Part shown: positions 7,800 through 16,376 of the stretch, one piece after another
Layout of the letters: each line of letters opens with the position of its first letter
Numbering within the stretch: the stretch's first letter is position 1
NCBI RefSeq assembly: GCF_049801095.1
Contig: NZ_JBNAGH010000001.1
Span: forward strand, 434,001 to 498,000
DNA: 64,000 bases
Reading direction: 5' to 3'
Source of the DNA: Dinoroseobacter sp049801095
GTDB taxonomy: Bacteria > Pseudomonadota > Alphaproteobacteria > Rhodobacterales > Rhodobacteraceae
Translations under genes and position numbers: made by a program
The notes under the pieces: model-generated
The model's database searches: none
Told to the model about the DNA's origin: nothing
The model's input: only the letters and a program-made list of their open reading frames with translations

Positions 7800-8351
7800 A
7801 TGGAAGATGCATACACACGGGGCAAGGCTCTGTCGGAGCGGCACAATCCCGGTCTGGAAGAGGCGTTGGAGGCGCGCTACGGCGCGCTCCTGCCCGGGAT
7901 GCCGCAAGACCTGATCGCGTTTGTTTATGGCCAGCACTACAGCCGTCCGGGGCTCTCGCTGCGTGATCGCAGTCTGGCCACTGCGATCGTGGGCGCTCTG
8001 TCCACCATAGGGCTCCTGCCACTGTGGCTGTGGTCCGATTTATCTAATCTCAGCATGGCTCCGCGCGCCGACATCGCCTTTCAGGCTTTGTTTCAGGGCC
8101 TCATCTCCGGGCTGGTGTCCATGTTCGCGTTCAGTTAGGCGCTCCGGTTGATCGGAGAATGGGCAGCGACCCTGCCGGTCCTGCCCCCCGGTGTTGCAGC
8201 TGGGCTCGCGGCGGCATGTCTCGGCGAGATCCCAAGCCTATTCGACGGGTTGGCGATTGGCCTTGTGGTGATCGGATTTGTCCTGCATGTGTCGGGACCG
8301 CGCCCCAAAGCCGCGGACCTGCCATCCGAGCAAAACGCAAAGGCTTTGTGA
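7800..8351 (+). pseudogene. Chimeric remnant: CMD-family N-terminus joined to the C-terminus of an EamA transporter, with internal stop
   Basis: From the ATG at 7800 the first 60-65 codons resemble the carboxymuconolactone decarboxylase family (KALSERHNPGLEEALEARYG, then YSRPGLSLRDRSLAT). From about position 7985 the same frame becomes membrane-like (GLLPLWLW...) and matches the last three helices of an EamA/DMT exporter. An in-frame TAG at 8136-8138 interrupts it, and the frame then continues as ALRLIGEWAATLPVLPPG...LVVIGFVLHVSG to a TGA at 8349. The simplest reading is an in-frame deletion that fused two genes, plus a nonsense mutation. If translated, it would give about 112 residues. Confidence 0.75.
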
Positions 8352-8704
8352 TGCCAGAGGATCAAGCCAAATCCTTCGAGATCACCGAGATATGGTAAAC
8401 CCTCCGCACGGCGGCACAGAGCCTTGCCTGCTCAGAGCCCATTCTGGCTCCGTTCATGACTCAGAGACTTCTCTCCGCAGCCTCGCTGCCTGAGGCTCTG
8501 GCACTGCATCTCGCCGCCGCGCTCGCAAGCCCGTAAACGGGTAAGGACCCGTATAATGCGCTGTTTCTGAAGGCCCTCTCGACCGCCCCAACTATGGCGC
8601 GCGCAGCCGCGTGAGACCTGGCCGCGATCCATGCCAAGGATCCTGCATGCCGAATCCATGTTCATGCCTTCTCCTTCCCCCTCAAGACGTGGCGATTGCA
8701 GAGT
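8351..8704 (+). pseudogene. cysE: Serine O-acetyltransferase (cysE) remnant, N-terminal domain only
   Basis: Beginning at ATG 8351, which overlaps the EamA stop as TGATG, one frame can be read through three stops (8396, 8534 and 8612). It gives segments typical of the helical N-terminal domain of CysE: LRTAAQSLACSEPILAPFM, LPEALALHLAAALAS, ALFLKALSTAPTMARAAA and DLAAIHAKDPACR. The similarity ends around 8700. The whole hexapeptide catalytic domain is missing, so the product would be inactive. It probably once followed the EamA gene in an operon, where a cysteine or O-acetylserine exporter would make sense (inference). The assignment is from pattern recognition, without alignment. Confidence 0.7.
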
Positions 8705-8729
8705 GCACCGTAGGGGCGACCTTTAATCG

Positions 8730-9405
8730 CGAGAAAGTGGCCTTCAGACGAAGACATGTTGAAGCTGCTGCGCGAGATCGACCTGACGCTGACGGCGAGC
8801 GATGAATTGGCCAATGCATGCTGCGGCGTCGGGATCAGCGACGCGGCAAACTACAACTGGCGGAAACGGTTTGGCGGGATGGGCCGGTCGCAGCTGTCGG
8901 AGATGAAGAGCTTGGAGAGAGAGAGAACGCCCGACTGAAGAAGATCGTCGCCGAGCTCGAACTGGACAAACGCATTCTCAGGGAAAGCCTGAACCGCCTA
9001 AATCCCACGGCCGGACCACAAGGGAGCTTCGTCAGGCCGTCATTCACACACGCCGGAAACTTGCCACGTCTGAGCGGCGGACCTGCCGGGTGATGGGGTT
9101 GCGCGGAGCTCCCTGCAATATCGACCAGCCCCGAGCGATGATGATGCGTCGCGGTTGGCAATCATAAGGCTGCGAAGCACTAAGGACGATATGGGTATCG
9201 CAAGGTCGCAGACCTGCCTCACGCCGCGGGCTGGCCCCCGTCGGTAGACTTGGCATTGCCAAATCGCCTCCCGGGCAAAGGGTCAATCACAAGAAGGTCG
9301 AGCGACGAGACATTGTCCACCGTTGGTCCGAGGACAATGGTCGAGTGGCGCGAGGACCGGCTGCAGCTTTCGCAGCGGCATAAGAAGCGCAAGCGGATCT
9401 ACCAA
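8730..9405 (+). mobile_element. Degraded IS3-family insertion sequence (orfA and orfB remnants)
   Basis: The orfA remnant reads WPSDEDMLKLLREIDLTLT, then GISDAANYNWRKRFGGMG. It shifts frame in a GA-repeat near 8920 and continues as ARLKKIVAELELDKRIL, the classic helix-turn-helix plus leucine zipper of IS3 OrfA. The orfB remnant follows in pieces: TRELRQAVIHTRRKLATSER with a stop at 9165, GYRKVADL, NHKKVER near 9290, and LQLSQRHKKRKRIY near 9360. The DDE catalytic core is gone and no terminal inverted repeats were identified, so the ends are approximate. It cannot transpose. Confidence 0.75.
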
Positions 9406-9559
9406 AACGCAAACACATACCGCGCGTCATACGAACCAGTGACGCGAAGCGCGTGACAAGGCGGGAAACCGGCGAAAAGGAAAACGTGCCCCAGGCACGC
9501 AACAACCGCACAAACTCCGTTCGAAACGGCATCAACCACATCTGGACCAGAGAGAAAAA
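9406..9559. other. Spacer between IS remnant and tRNA-Ser, no gene seen
   Basis: No coding pattern beyond the IS remnant is visible. On the tRNA strand a run of five T residues follows the CCA end directly (aaaaa at 9555-9559 on the plus strand), which could serve in tRNA transcript termination. Confidence 0.4.
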
Positions 9560-9649
9560 TGGCGGAGAGACAGGGATTCGAACCCTGGGAACGCTCTCAC
9601 GCTCAACGGTTTTCAAGACCGCCGCATTCGACCACTCTGCCACCTCTCC
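9560..9649 (-). tRNA. tRNA-Ser (anticodon UGA)
   Basis: On the minus strand the 90 bases fold as a class II tRNA. The acceptor stem is GGAGAGG paired with its complement near the 3' end, and the D-arm begins GTGGCAGAGTGG. The anticodon stem-loop is CGGTCTTGAAAACCG with TGA in the anticodon position. There is a long variable arm, and the T-loop is GGTTCGAATCC. A discriminator G and an encoded CCA complete it. It decodes UCA/UCG codons. It borders the pseudogene and IS zone; tRNA genes are frequent integration sites, but no attachment-site repeat was found here. Confidence 0.96.
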
Positions 9650-9894
9650 GCAGCATCGCGTTGGTACTGCGCTGCCCGCCTCGCGTAAAGCCGCAAAAAC
9701 CGCCTCTCCGGATCTCGCACCAAGTGCTGGTCAAAACTTGGGCATATGCGCGGCGCCGGGTGGATCCCGCTGGTCGGGACGCTTTTCATTGCAGCGCCGA
9801 GGCGGTATGACACATCAGAGCAGCGGACCCAGAGCGCAGGCGAAACGGCGGGAGCAAGACCGTGTCAGCGTGGGTCGAGGATGAGGGGCGATTT

Positions 9895-10710
9895 ATGGGC
9901 TGGATGGTCGGAACGCGCGGAGCCTTGGGGCTGGTCCTCGTGGTATCGCTGGCAGGCTGCGAAGGGACCAACGCCTTCGATTTTCTCAAACCCGGGGATG
10001 AGGCTGACGCGCCGGCGGAGACCAGTGCTCCGCGCGATGGTGAAACCCGGGATGTAGAAGCGCCCGAAATCTTCTCCGAGGCCGAAGCGGGGCTCTGGGA
10101 TGGACGCCCGTCTCTGGGCGGTGTCTGGGTCGCCTATCCGGATGTGCCCGAGCCCGAGCGCGTGGTGATCCGCAATGCGGAGAACGGCAGCTCGGTGATC
10201 GGCGCGCTCTTCCGGCGCGAGCGGGACAATCCTGGGCCGCGATTCCAGATCTCGTCAGACGCGGCAGAGGCGCTGAACATCCTCGCGGGTGCGCCCACGC
10301 AGATCGAAGTGATCGCGCTGAAACGCGAGGCCGTCGCGCCGCCAGCGGAGGCCGAGGCGCCCGCAGAGAGCGTCGATCCAACCGCTCTCGCCGCTGCAGC
10401 GATTGCCGAGGCCGAGCTGGAGGAGACAGAGACCGCCACCCCGCCTGCCCCGACGCCAGCGCCACAAAGCTCCACTCTGACGCGCCCTTATATCCAGATC
10501 GGCATCTTCAATGTGGCCGCCAATGCCGAAGCCACCGAGGCGCAGCTGCGCGGGGCCGGTCTGGCCGCCCAGACCTTTACCCAGGAGAGCCAGGGCCGGA
10601 CCTTCTATCGCGTCATCGTCGGGCCCGCACAAAGCGAGAGCGCCCGCGCCGACGCCCTCGACACCGCAAAGTCCATGGGCTTTGCCGACGCCTATTTCGT
10701 GACCAATTGA
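9895..10710 (+). CDS. SPOR-domain lipoprotein
   Basis: 271 residues from ATG 9895, chosen because gaggggc precedes it and because the lipobox LAGC (Cys22) then sits at a normal distance. The middle (about residues 45-195) is acidic and low-complexity, rich in Ala, Glu and Pro. The last 75 residues (YIQIGIFNVAANAEATEAQL... to the end) form a SPOR domain, which binds denuded septal peptidoglycan. The protein is therefore probably lipid-anchored in the envelope with a role near the division site. It is 13 bases upstream of a D,D-carboxypeptidase gene, a pairing that fits a shared job in cell-wall remodelling. Confidence 0.88.
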   Translation: MGWMVGTRGALGLVLVVSLAGCEGTNAFDFLKPGDEADAPAETSAPRDGETRDVEAPEIFSEAEAGLWDGRPSLGGVWVAYPDVPEPERVVIRNAENGSSVIGALFRRERDNPGPRFQISSDAAEALNILAGAPTQIEVIALKREAVAPPAEAEAPAESVDPTALAAAAIAEAELEETETATPPAPTPAPQSSTLTRPYIQIGIFNVAANAEATEAQLRGAGLAAQTFTQESQGRTFYRVIVGPAQSESARADALDTAKSMGFADAYFVTN

Positions 10711-10723
10711 CGGAGACTGTCTG

Positions 10724-11905
10724 ATGCGCCCACTGCTTTGCCTGCGCCCTCTGGCGCTCACGGTTCTCGCGCTTGGCCTGACGCTCGGCCAGCCTGCCAA
10801 GGCCGCCTTCGAGACCCGGGCCACCGCCGCCTATGTGGTCGATCTGACCACGGGCACCGTCCTTTTGGAGAAAAGCGCGGATATCCCTCTGCCCCCGGCC
10901 AGCATGTCGAAGCTGATGACGCTCTACATGCTGTTCGAAGCGCTGCATAAGAACCCCGCCGTCACGCTGGACACGACCTTCCGGGTCTCCGCGCGGGCTA
11001 TGGCCAAGGGCGGCTCGACCATGTTCCTGACCGAGCGGGACCGCCCCACGGCCGAGGAGCTGATCAAGGGCATCATCGTTCAGTCCGGCAATGACGCCAC
11101 CGTTGTGGTCGCCGAGGGGCTGGCAGGCACCGAAGAGGCCTTTGCCCGGCTGATGACCGAGAAAGCCCAGACCATGGGCATGACACAGTCGGTTTTCGCC
11201 AATGCCTCGGGCTGGCCCCATCCTCTGCACCGGATGAGCATGAAGGACCTCGCGATCCTGACCGAGCGGATGATCGAGGATTACCCGGAGTACTACGGCT
11301 ATTTCTCCATGTCCGAATGGGGCTATGACGGGCGCGCGCCGCAGAACCGGTTCAACCGCAACCCGCTCCTGAAGCTCGGGATCGGGGCTGATGGGCTCAA
11401 GACAGGCCATACGCAGGAGGCAGGTTACGGACTTGTCGGCTCCGCCCAGCAAGGCGCGCGGCGCATCGTTTTTGTGATCACGGGGCTTGAGACCGACCGG
11501 GCGCGGGCTGAGGAATCCGAGCGCATCGTCAGCTGGGCCTTCCGTCAATTCGTGCAAAAGGACCTCGCCGCCGCCGATACGCGCCTCGCGGATCTGCCGG
11601 TCTGGGTGGGCGAGCAGGCAACGGTCGGCCTTGTGTCGCCCACGGATGTGCGCCCGCTCGTGCCGCTTGTGGCTTCGGGCAGCCTCACCGCCGAGATCGA
11701 GGCGGAAACTCCGATCAACGCGCCGATCGCCGCCGGGCAGCAGCTGGGCGAGCTGGTAATCTCAGGCCCCGAGATGCCGCCGCAGCGCTTTCCGCTCGTG
11801 GCCGAGCAGGCCGTCGCCAAGGGCGGTGCCTGGGTCCGGATGCAAGCCGCCGCGCAGGTCCTCTATCGGGAGCTGACCCAGGATGAGGCCGCAGAGGCCC
11901 AGTGA
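10724..11905 (+). CDS. dacC: D-alanyl-D-alanine carboxypeptidase (PBP5/6-type)
   Basis: 393 residues with a cleavable signal peptide (about residues 1-27). All three penicillin-binding motifs are present: SxxK as S60-M-S-K63, SGN at 121-123 and KTG at 226-228. The C-terminal domain typical of PBP5/6 follows. The enzyme removes the terminal D-Ala from peptidoglycan pentapeptides in the periplasm. It is 13 bases downstream of the SPOR lipoprotein, and the thymidylate kinase gene starts 22 bases after its stop. This housekeeping order (SPOR, carboxypeptidase, tmk, holB, tatD) is, as I recall, common in Rhodobacterales. The exact paralogue letter is uncertain. Confidence 0.92.
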   Translation: MRPLLCLRPLALTVLALGLTLGQPAKAAFETRATAAYVVDLTTGTVLLEKSADIPLPPASMSKLMTLYMLFEALHKNPAVTLDTTFRVSARAMAKGGSTMFLTERDRPTAEELIKGIIVQSGNDATVVVAEGLAGTEEAFARLMTEKAQTMGMTQSVFANASGWPHPLHRMSMKDLAILTERMIEDYPEYYGYFSMSEWGYDGRAPQNRFNRNPLLKLGIGADGLKTGHTQEAGYGLVGSAQQGARRIVFVITGLETDRARAEESERIVSWAFRQFVQKDLAAADTRLADLPVWVGEQATVGLVSPTDVRPLVPLVASGSLTAEIEAETPINAPIAAGQQLGELVISGPEMPPQRFPLVAEQAVAKGGAWVRMQAAAQVLYRELTQDEAAEAQ

Positions 11906-11927
11906 TCCAACCATCGGGACAGATGTG

Positions 11928-12554
11928 ATGCCGACCCCGGGGCGGCTCATCAGCTTTGAAGGCATCGATGGCAGCGGCAAGTCCACACAGGCGCGGCTGC
12001 TGGCCGAGCATCTGCGCGCACAGGGGGGCGATCCGGTCCTGACCCGCGAGCCGGGCGGTTCGGCAGGCGCCGAGGAGATCCGCCGGTTGCTGGTCGAAGG
12101 CGATCCGGATCGCTGGTCGCCTGAGACAGAGCTCCTGCTCTTTACCGCCGCGCGCCGGGATCATCTGGAGCGCACGATTGCCCCGGCCCTGGCTGCGGGT
12201 CGCGATGTGATCACCGACCGGTTTGCCGACAGCACGCGGATCTATCAGGGGGCCACGCGTGGCGACCTGCGCGGGCTGGTGGACGAGCTCCATTCTCTGA
12301 TGATCGGGCGGGAGCCGGACCTGACCGTGATCATCGACATGCCGCCGGAGCTTGCCCTGCGCCGGGGTCTCGCCCGGCAAAGTGGCGAGGATCGGTTCGA
12401 GGAGTTCGGCCTGCCCTTCCAAACCGCCCTCCATGCGGGGTTCCGCGCTCTGGCCGAAGCGGCACCTGAGCGCTGTGTACTGGTCGATGGCAATCGCGCG
12501 CCGGAGGCCGTGGCCCGGGACGTCCGCGCCGCTTGGGAAGGGATGCCCGTATGA
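11928..12554 (+). CDS. tmk: Thymidylate kinase
   Basis: 208 residues from ATG 11928 (MPTPGRLISFEG); the frame is open further upstream into the preceding gene, but this start fits the family length. The P-loop is GIDGSGKSTQ. The DR motif region is DRFADSTRIYQG, and the LID-side segment is RGLARQSGEDRFE. The enzyme phosphorylates dTMP to dTDP with ATP in the cytosol, an essential step of dTTP synthesis. Its stop overlaps the start of holB as ATGA, so the two are translationally coupled. That is a widely conserved pairing of dTTP supply with DNA polymerase III loading. Confidence 0.96.
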   Translation: MPTPGRLISFEGIDGSGKSTQARLLAEHLRAQGGDPVLTREPGGSAGAEEIRRLLVEGDPDRWSPETELLLFTAARRDHLERTIAPALAAGRDVITDRFADSTRIYQGATRGDLRGLVDELHSLMIGREPDLTVIIDMPPELALRRGLARQSGEDRFEEFGLPFQTALHAGFRALAEAAPERCVLVDGNRAPEAVARDVRAAWEGMPV

Positions 12555-13720
12555 GCCGCGCAACAGAGGTGCCCCAGGAGGACGCTCTGCCCGAGGCCGA
12601 TGCCCTCCCCGGCGCGCCCCACCCGCGCTTTGCCGAGCAGGTATTCGGCCATGGTGCGGCAGAGGCTGCGCTTCTGGATGCGATCGGGTCCGGGCGTCTC
12701 CACCATGCCTGGCTCCTGACGGGTCCCAAGGGCATCGGCAAGGCAAGCTTTGCCTGGCGCGCGGCCCGCGCCCTCCTGACCCTGCCGACCGAGGATCCGG
12801 GCCCGAGCCTCTTTGGGGACCCGGAGCCCATGGCCGCCCCCACCAGTCTCGATCTGGACCCCGACCATCCGGTGGCGCGCCGGGTCGCGGCCCTGTCCGA
12901 GCCGCGTCTCTTTCTGCTGCGCCGTCCCTATGACGCCAAGCTGGGCCGGTTCAAACAGGACATCCCGGTGGATGCGGCACGCGGGCTCAAGGGCTTTTTC
13001 TCCATGGCGGCGATGGATGGCGGGCGCCGGGTGGTGATCGTGGATGCCGCCGATGAGATGAACGCGAACGCCGCCAATGCCCTCCTGAAGGTGCTGGAAG
13101 AACCGCCCGCCGATACGGTGATGCTTCTGATCTGCCACGCGCCCTCCAAGCTCTTGCCGACCATTCGCAGCCGCTGTCGCACCCTGCGGATGTCGCCGCT
13201 CAGCGCGCAGGATCTGGGCGATGCTCTCGCGCAAGCCACCGGCGCACCCCTGCCCGAGGCAGAAATCCAGAGCCTCCTGCCCCTTGCCGAGGGCTCGGTC
13301 GGTCAAGCGCTCAGCCTGCGGGATGCGGGCGGGCCCGAGGCCTATGACAGCCTCCTGCGCCTGCTGGGCGACCTGCCCCGGCTCGACCGGCAAGCGACCG
13401 CTGCCCTCGCCGATAGTGCCAGCGCAAGGGGCGCCGAGGGGCGGCTCGACCTGTTTCTGAGCCTGACGGAGGTTTTCCTGCACCGCCTCGCGCGGACCGG
13501 GGCCACCGGCGCGCCCCCGGCCCTTGCCAGCGAGGCAGAAGCCCAAATTCTGACCCGCCTCGCCCCCCATCCCCGCGCCGGACAGGCCTGGGCCACGGCC
13601 CATGCGGAACTTGTGCCGCGGGTGCGTGCCGGACGTGCTGTAAACCTTGACGCCTCGATGCTTCTGCTGGATATGTTCCACGGACTGCAGACGGTGGCAT
13701 CCGGACCCGCCGCTGCCTAA
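12551..13720 (+). CDS. holB: DNA polymerase III subunit delta' (clamp-loader)
   Basis: 389 residues. The P-loop is present as GPKGIGKAS near residue 64. The sensor-1 region follows the DAADEMNANAANALLKVLEEPP block, the conserved clamp-loader signature (compare EEP in gamma/tau). The arginine-finger-like SRC appears as RSRCRTLRM. With gamma/tau and delta it forms the ATP-driven loader of the beta sliding clamp. It starts within the tmk stop (ATGA). The next gene, a TatD hydrolase, starts 24 bases after its stop. The length is usual for alphaproteobacterial HolB. Confidence 0.93.
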   Translation: MSRATEVPQEDALPEADALPGAPHPRFAEQVFGHGAAEAALLDAIGSGRLHHAWLLTGPKGIGKASFAWRAARALLTLPTEDPGPSLFGDPEPMAAPTSLDLDPDHPVARRVAALSEPRLFLLRRPYDAKLGRFKQDIPVDAARGLKGFFSMAAMDGGRRVVIVDAADEMNANAANALLKVLEEPPADTVMLLICHAPSKLLPTIRSRCRTLRMSPLSAQDLGDALAQATGAPLPEAEIQSLLPLAEGSVGQALSLRDAGGPEAYDSLLRLLGDLPRLDRQATAALADSASARGAEGRLDLFLSLTEVFLHRLARTGATGAPPALASEAEAQILTRLAPHPRAGQAWATAHAELVPRVRAGRAVNLDASMLLLDMFHGLQTVASGPAAA

Positions 13721-13744
13721 TCCCTTCGCGATTTCAGGCATTCC

Positions 13745-14566
13745 ATGGCTTCCATTCCGACCCAGCCCACGCTCGTTGACAGCCATTGCCATCTCGACTT
13801 CCCCGACTTCGCCGACACCCTGCCACAGGTCATTGACCGCGCCGTGGCGGCGGGCGTCACGCGGATGGTGACGATCTGCACCAAGCTGCGGAGCGAGCCA
13901 CAAGTGCGCGCCATTGCCGAGGCCCATGACCCGGTCTTCTATGCCGCCGGCACGCACCCGATGAGCGTCGCCGCCGAGCCCATGGCGACGGTGGAGGCGC
14001 TGGTCGCGCTGGCCGCCCATCCGAAATTCGTGGGCATTGGCGAGACCGGGCTCGACTACCATTACACCGCAGAGAGCGCGGGCGTGCAGCAGGAGAGCCT
14101 GCGCCTGCATATCGAGGCGGCGCGCCAGACAGGTCTGCCCCTGATCATCCATGCCCGCGACGCGGATGAGGATATGGCCCGGATCCTCAGCGAGGAGCAT
14201 CGCGCCGCGCCCTATACCTGCGTCATGCATTGTTTCTCTTCGACCCGTGCGCTGGCCGAGGCAGCGCTGGATCTCGGGTTCTACCTGTCCATGTCCGGGA
14301 TCGCGGCCTTCAAGAAATCCACCGAGCTGCGGGCGATCTTCGCCGATGCGCCGGTTGAGCGCGTGCTGGTCGAAACCGACGCCCCCTATCTCGCACCGCC
14401 GCCCTATCGCGGCAAGCGCAACGAACCCGCTTACGTCGCCCACACAGCCGCCGCCGGGGCCGAGGTCTACGGCCTGAGCCCCGAGGCCTTTGCCGCCCAA
14501 ACCAGCGCCAATTTCGACCGGCTCTTCGCCAAGGCCGCCGCCTGGACGCCCGAGGCTGCTGCATGA
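13745..14566 (+). CDS. TatD-family metal-dependent hydrolase
   Basis: 273 residues of an amidohydrolase-fold deoxyribonuclease-like protein. Metal ligands are visible: HCHLDF near the N-terminus, the glutamate in IGETGLDYHY, the histidines in IIHARDADED and HCFSS, and the aspartate in VETDAPYLAPPPYRGKRNEP. TatD/YcfH proteins act as 3'-5' exonucleases or DNA-repair nucleases; the function here is inferred from the family. It lies in the tmk-holB run, a conserved neighbourhood, and its TGA overlaps the ATG of the next gene (ATGA). Confidence 0.93.
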   Translation: MASIPTQPTLVDSHCHLDFPDFADTLPQVIDRAVAAGVTRMVTICTKLRSEPQVRAIAEAHDPVFYAAGTHPMSVAAEPMATVEALVALAAHPKFVGIGETGLDYHYTAESAGVQQESLRLHIEAARQTGLPLIIHARDADEDMARILSEEHRAAPYTCVMHCFSSTRALAEAALDLGFYLSMSGIAAFKKSTELRAIFADAPVERVLVETDAPYLAPPPYRGKRNEPAYVAHTAAAGAEVYGLSPEAFAAQTSANFDRLFAKAAAWTPEAAA

Positions 14567-15375
14567 GCGGCATGCGCTTCACGATCCTCGGCTGTGGATC
14601 CTCGGGCGGGGTGCCCCGCCTCGGTGGCCAGTGGGGTGATTGCGACCCTGAAAACCCCCGCAACCGGCGGCGGCGCTGCTCGCTTCTGGTAGAGCGGATC
14701 GGACCCCAGGGCACCACGAGCGTGCTGATCGACACATCGCCGGATATGCGCCAACAGCTCCTGGATGCCGGGGTCGGGCGACTTGACGGGGTGATCTACA
14801 CCCATGCCCATGCGGACCATACCCATGGGCTCGATGATCTGCGGATGATCGTCTTCAACATGCGCGCGCGCCTGCCGGTCTGGGCCGATGCCCCGACCCG
14901 CGAAAGCCTGTTTGCCCGGTTCGGCTACGCCTTTGAGCAGCCCGAGGGCAGCCCCTATCCGCCCATCCTGGAAATGAACGACCTCGATGGCCCCGTGACC
15001 ATTGACGGGCCGGGGGGGCCGATCCCGTTTGCGCCCTTCCCGGTCAATCATGGCAGCATCGACAGCCTCGGCTTCCGGATCGGGGATCTGGCCTACCTGC
15101 CTGATGTCGCGAAGCTCCTGCCCGAAAGCCACGCGGCCCTGCGCGGGCTTGAGGTGCTGATCCTCGACGCCCTGCGCCGGGATCCGCATCCGACCCATGC
15201 CCATCTGGCGCAATCGCTGGACTGGATTTCCGAGTTCGCGCCCAAACAGGCCGTGCTCACCAACATGCATATCGATCTCGACTACGCGACTGTGGCGGCG
15301 GAGACGCCCGACCATGTGACCCCCGCCTATGACGGCATGGTCCTGGAACGCCCCGCGCCCGACCTGCCCGCATGA
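14563..15375 (+). CDS. MBL-fold metallo-hydrolase (PhnP-like)
   Basis: 270 residues. The metallo-beta-lactamase signature is THAHADHTHGLDDLR (HxHxDH), and a later His ligand region is FPVNHGSIDSLGFRIG. The N-terminal GCGSSGGVPRLGGQWGDCD with its cysteine resembles the PhnP group, which are cyclic phosphodiesterases. There is no phn gene nearby, so involvement in phosphonate metabolism is not supported. The conserved position after TatD suggests a housekeeping nucleotide or phosphodiester role. It is coupled by ATGA overlaps both to TatD and to the AEC transporter gene that follows. Confidence 0.88.
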   Translation: MSGMRFTILGCGSSGGVPRLGGQWGDCDPENPRNRRRRCSLLVERIGPQGTTSVLIDTSPDMRQQLLDAGVGRLDGVIYTHAHADHTHGLDDLRMIVFNMRARLPVWADAPTRESLFARFGYAFEQPEGSPYPPILEMNDLDGPVTIDGPGGPIPFAPFPVNHGSIDSLGFRIGDLAYLPDVAKLLPESHAALRGLEVLILDALRRDPHPTHAHLAQSLDWISEFAPKQAVLTNMHIDLDYATVAAETPDHVTPAYDGMVLERPAPDLPA

Positions 15376-16304
15376 GCGTCCTGCTGGAGGTCACCCTCCC
15401 GGTCTTTCTGGTGATCGCGGCGGGCTATGTGGCGGTCTGGGCCAAGGTCTTCTCGGATGACAATGTGGATGCGCTCATGCGCTTCACCCAGAACTTCGCG
15501 ATCCCCTGCCTGCTCTTTGCGGCGATCTCGACCCTCGACCTGAAGGCGGTCTTCGACTGGCGTCTGCTGACGAGCTACTATGCCGGGGTGCTCTGCGCCT
15601 TTGGGATCGGGATCCTGGGGGCCAAGCTGGTCTTTGGCCGCCCCATCCAGGACGCGATTGCCATCGGCTTTTGCTGCATGTTCGCGAACACAGTGTTGCT
15701 CGGCCTGCCGATCATGGAACGCGCCCATGGGGTCGCGGCCCTTGAGCCGATGTTCGCGATCATCTCGATCCACGCGCCCTTCGTCTACATGGTCGGCATC
15801 ACCACGATGGAAATCGTGCGCGCCTCCTCCAAAGGGCTCTTCAAGACGATCTGGTCCATTGCCAAGACCATGTCCCAAAACGCCCTGATGATCGCCGTGG
15901 CGCTGGGGTTTACGGTCAATCTCAGCGGGCTGATGACGCCCGTGGTGGTGGAGGAAGCCGTCAGCCTCATTGCCCGCGCGGGCCTGCCCGCAGCCCTCTT
16001 CGGCCTCGGCGGCGTGCTCTATCGCTACAAGCCTGAGGGCAATCTGCGGGAGGTGATCTTCGTTTGCCTCGTCTCGCTCATGGTGCATCCCAGCATCACA
16101 TGGGCGCTGGGGCGCGGGGCGTTTGACCTCTCGGACCCCATGCTGCGCGCCGCCGCCCTGACCGCCGCCATGGCGCCCGGCGTGAACACCTATATCTTCG
16201 CCAATATGTACGGCGTCGCAAAACGGGTGGTCGCCACGGCCGTGCTCGCTGGCACCGCGGTGTCGATCCTCTCCGCCGCCTTCTGGTTGAGCGTTCTGCC
16301 CTAG
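15372..16304 (+). CDS. AEC-family (auxin efflux carrier-type) transporter
   Basis: 310 residues with about ten hydrophobic segments, arranged as two groups of five around a short hydrophilic loop, as expected for the AEC family. The N-terminal SVLLEVTLPVFLVIAAGYVA and a mid-protein FTVNLSGLMTP are typical. Family members carry carboxylates such as malate or malonate; the substrate is not predictable here. It is the last gene of the forward run, starting within the stop of the MBL gene. The convergent RND pump gene ends 73 bases further on. Confidence 0.88.
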   Translation: MSVLLEVTLPVFLVIAAGYVAVWAKVFSDDNVDALMRFTQNFAIPCLLFAAISTLDLKAVFDWRLLTSYYAGVLCAFGIGILGAKLVFGRPIQDAIAIGFCCMFANTVLLGLPIMERAHGVAALEPMFAIISIHAPFVYMVGITTMEIVRASSKGLFKTIWSIAKTMSQNALMIAVALGFTVNLSGLMTPVVVEEAVSLIARAGLPAALFGLGGVLYRYKPEGNLREVIFVCLVSLMVHPSITWALGRGAFDLSDPMLRAAALTAAMAPGVNTYIFANMYGVAKRVVATAVLAGTAVSILSAAFWLSVLP

Positions 16305-16376
16305 GGGCGCACCGCCCCCTTCATTGTTCCCCAAATACTCAAATCCCCGACCCGCAGAAGGCGCGCCGCCGATCTC

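Noticed and set aside
8730..9405. An intact insertion sequence
   Set aside because: It has several frameshifts and stops, no DDE core and no terminal repeats.
9560..9649. An integrated genomic island attachment site at tRNA-Ser
   Set aside because: No integrase gene and no repeat of the tRNA 3' end were found in the window.
12245..14500. A 751-codon open frame on the minus strand across tmk, holB and tatD
   Set aside because: It is antisense to three firmly identified genes, lacks any family motif, and is explained by GC-rich third positions.
14563..15375. A phosphonate-degradation gene (phnP)
   Set aside because: The fold is similar, but there is no other phn gene; it sits in a housekeeping cluster.
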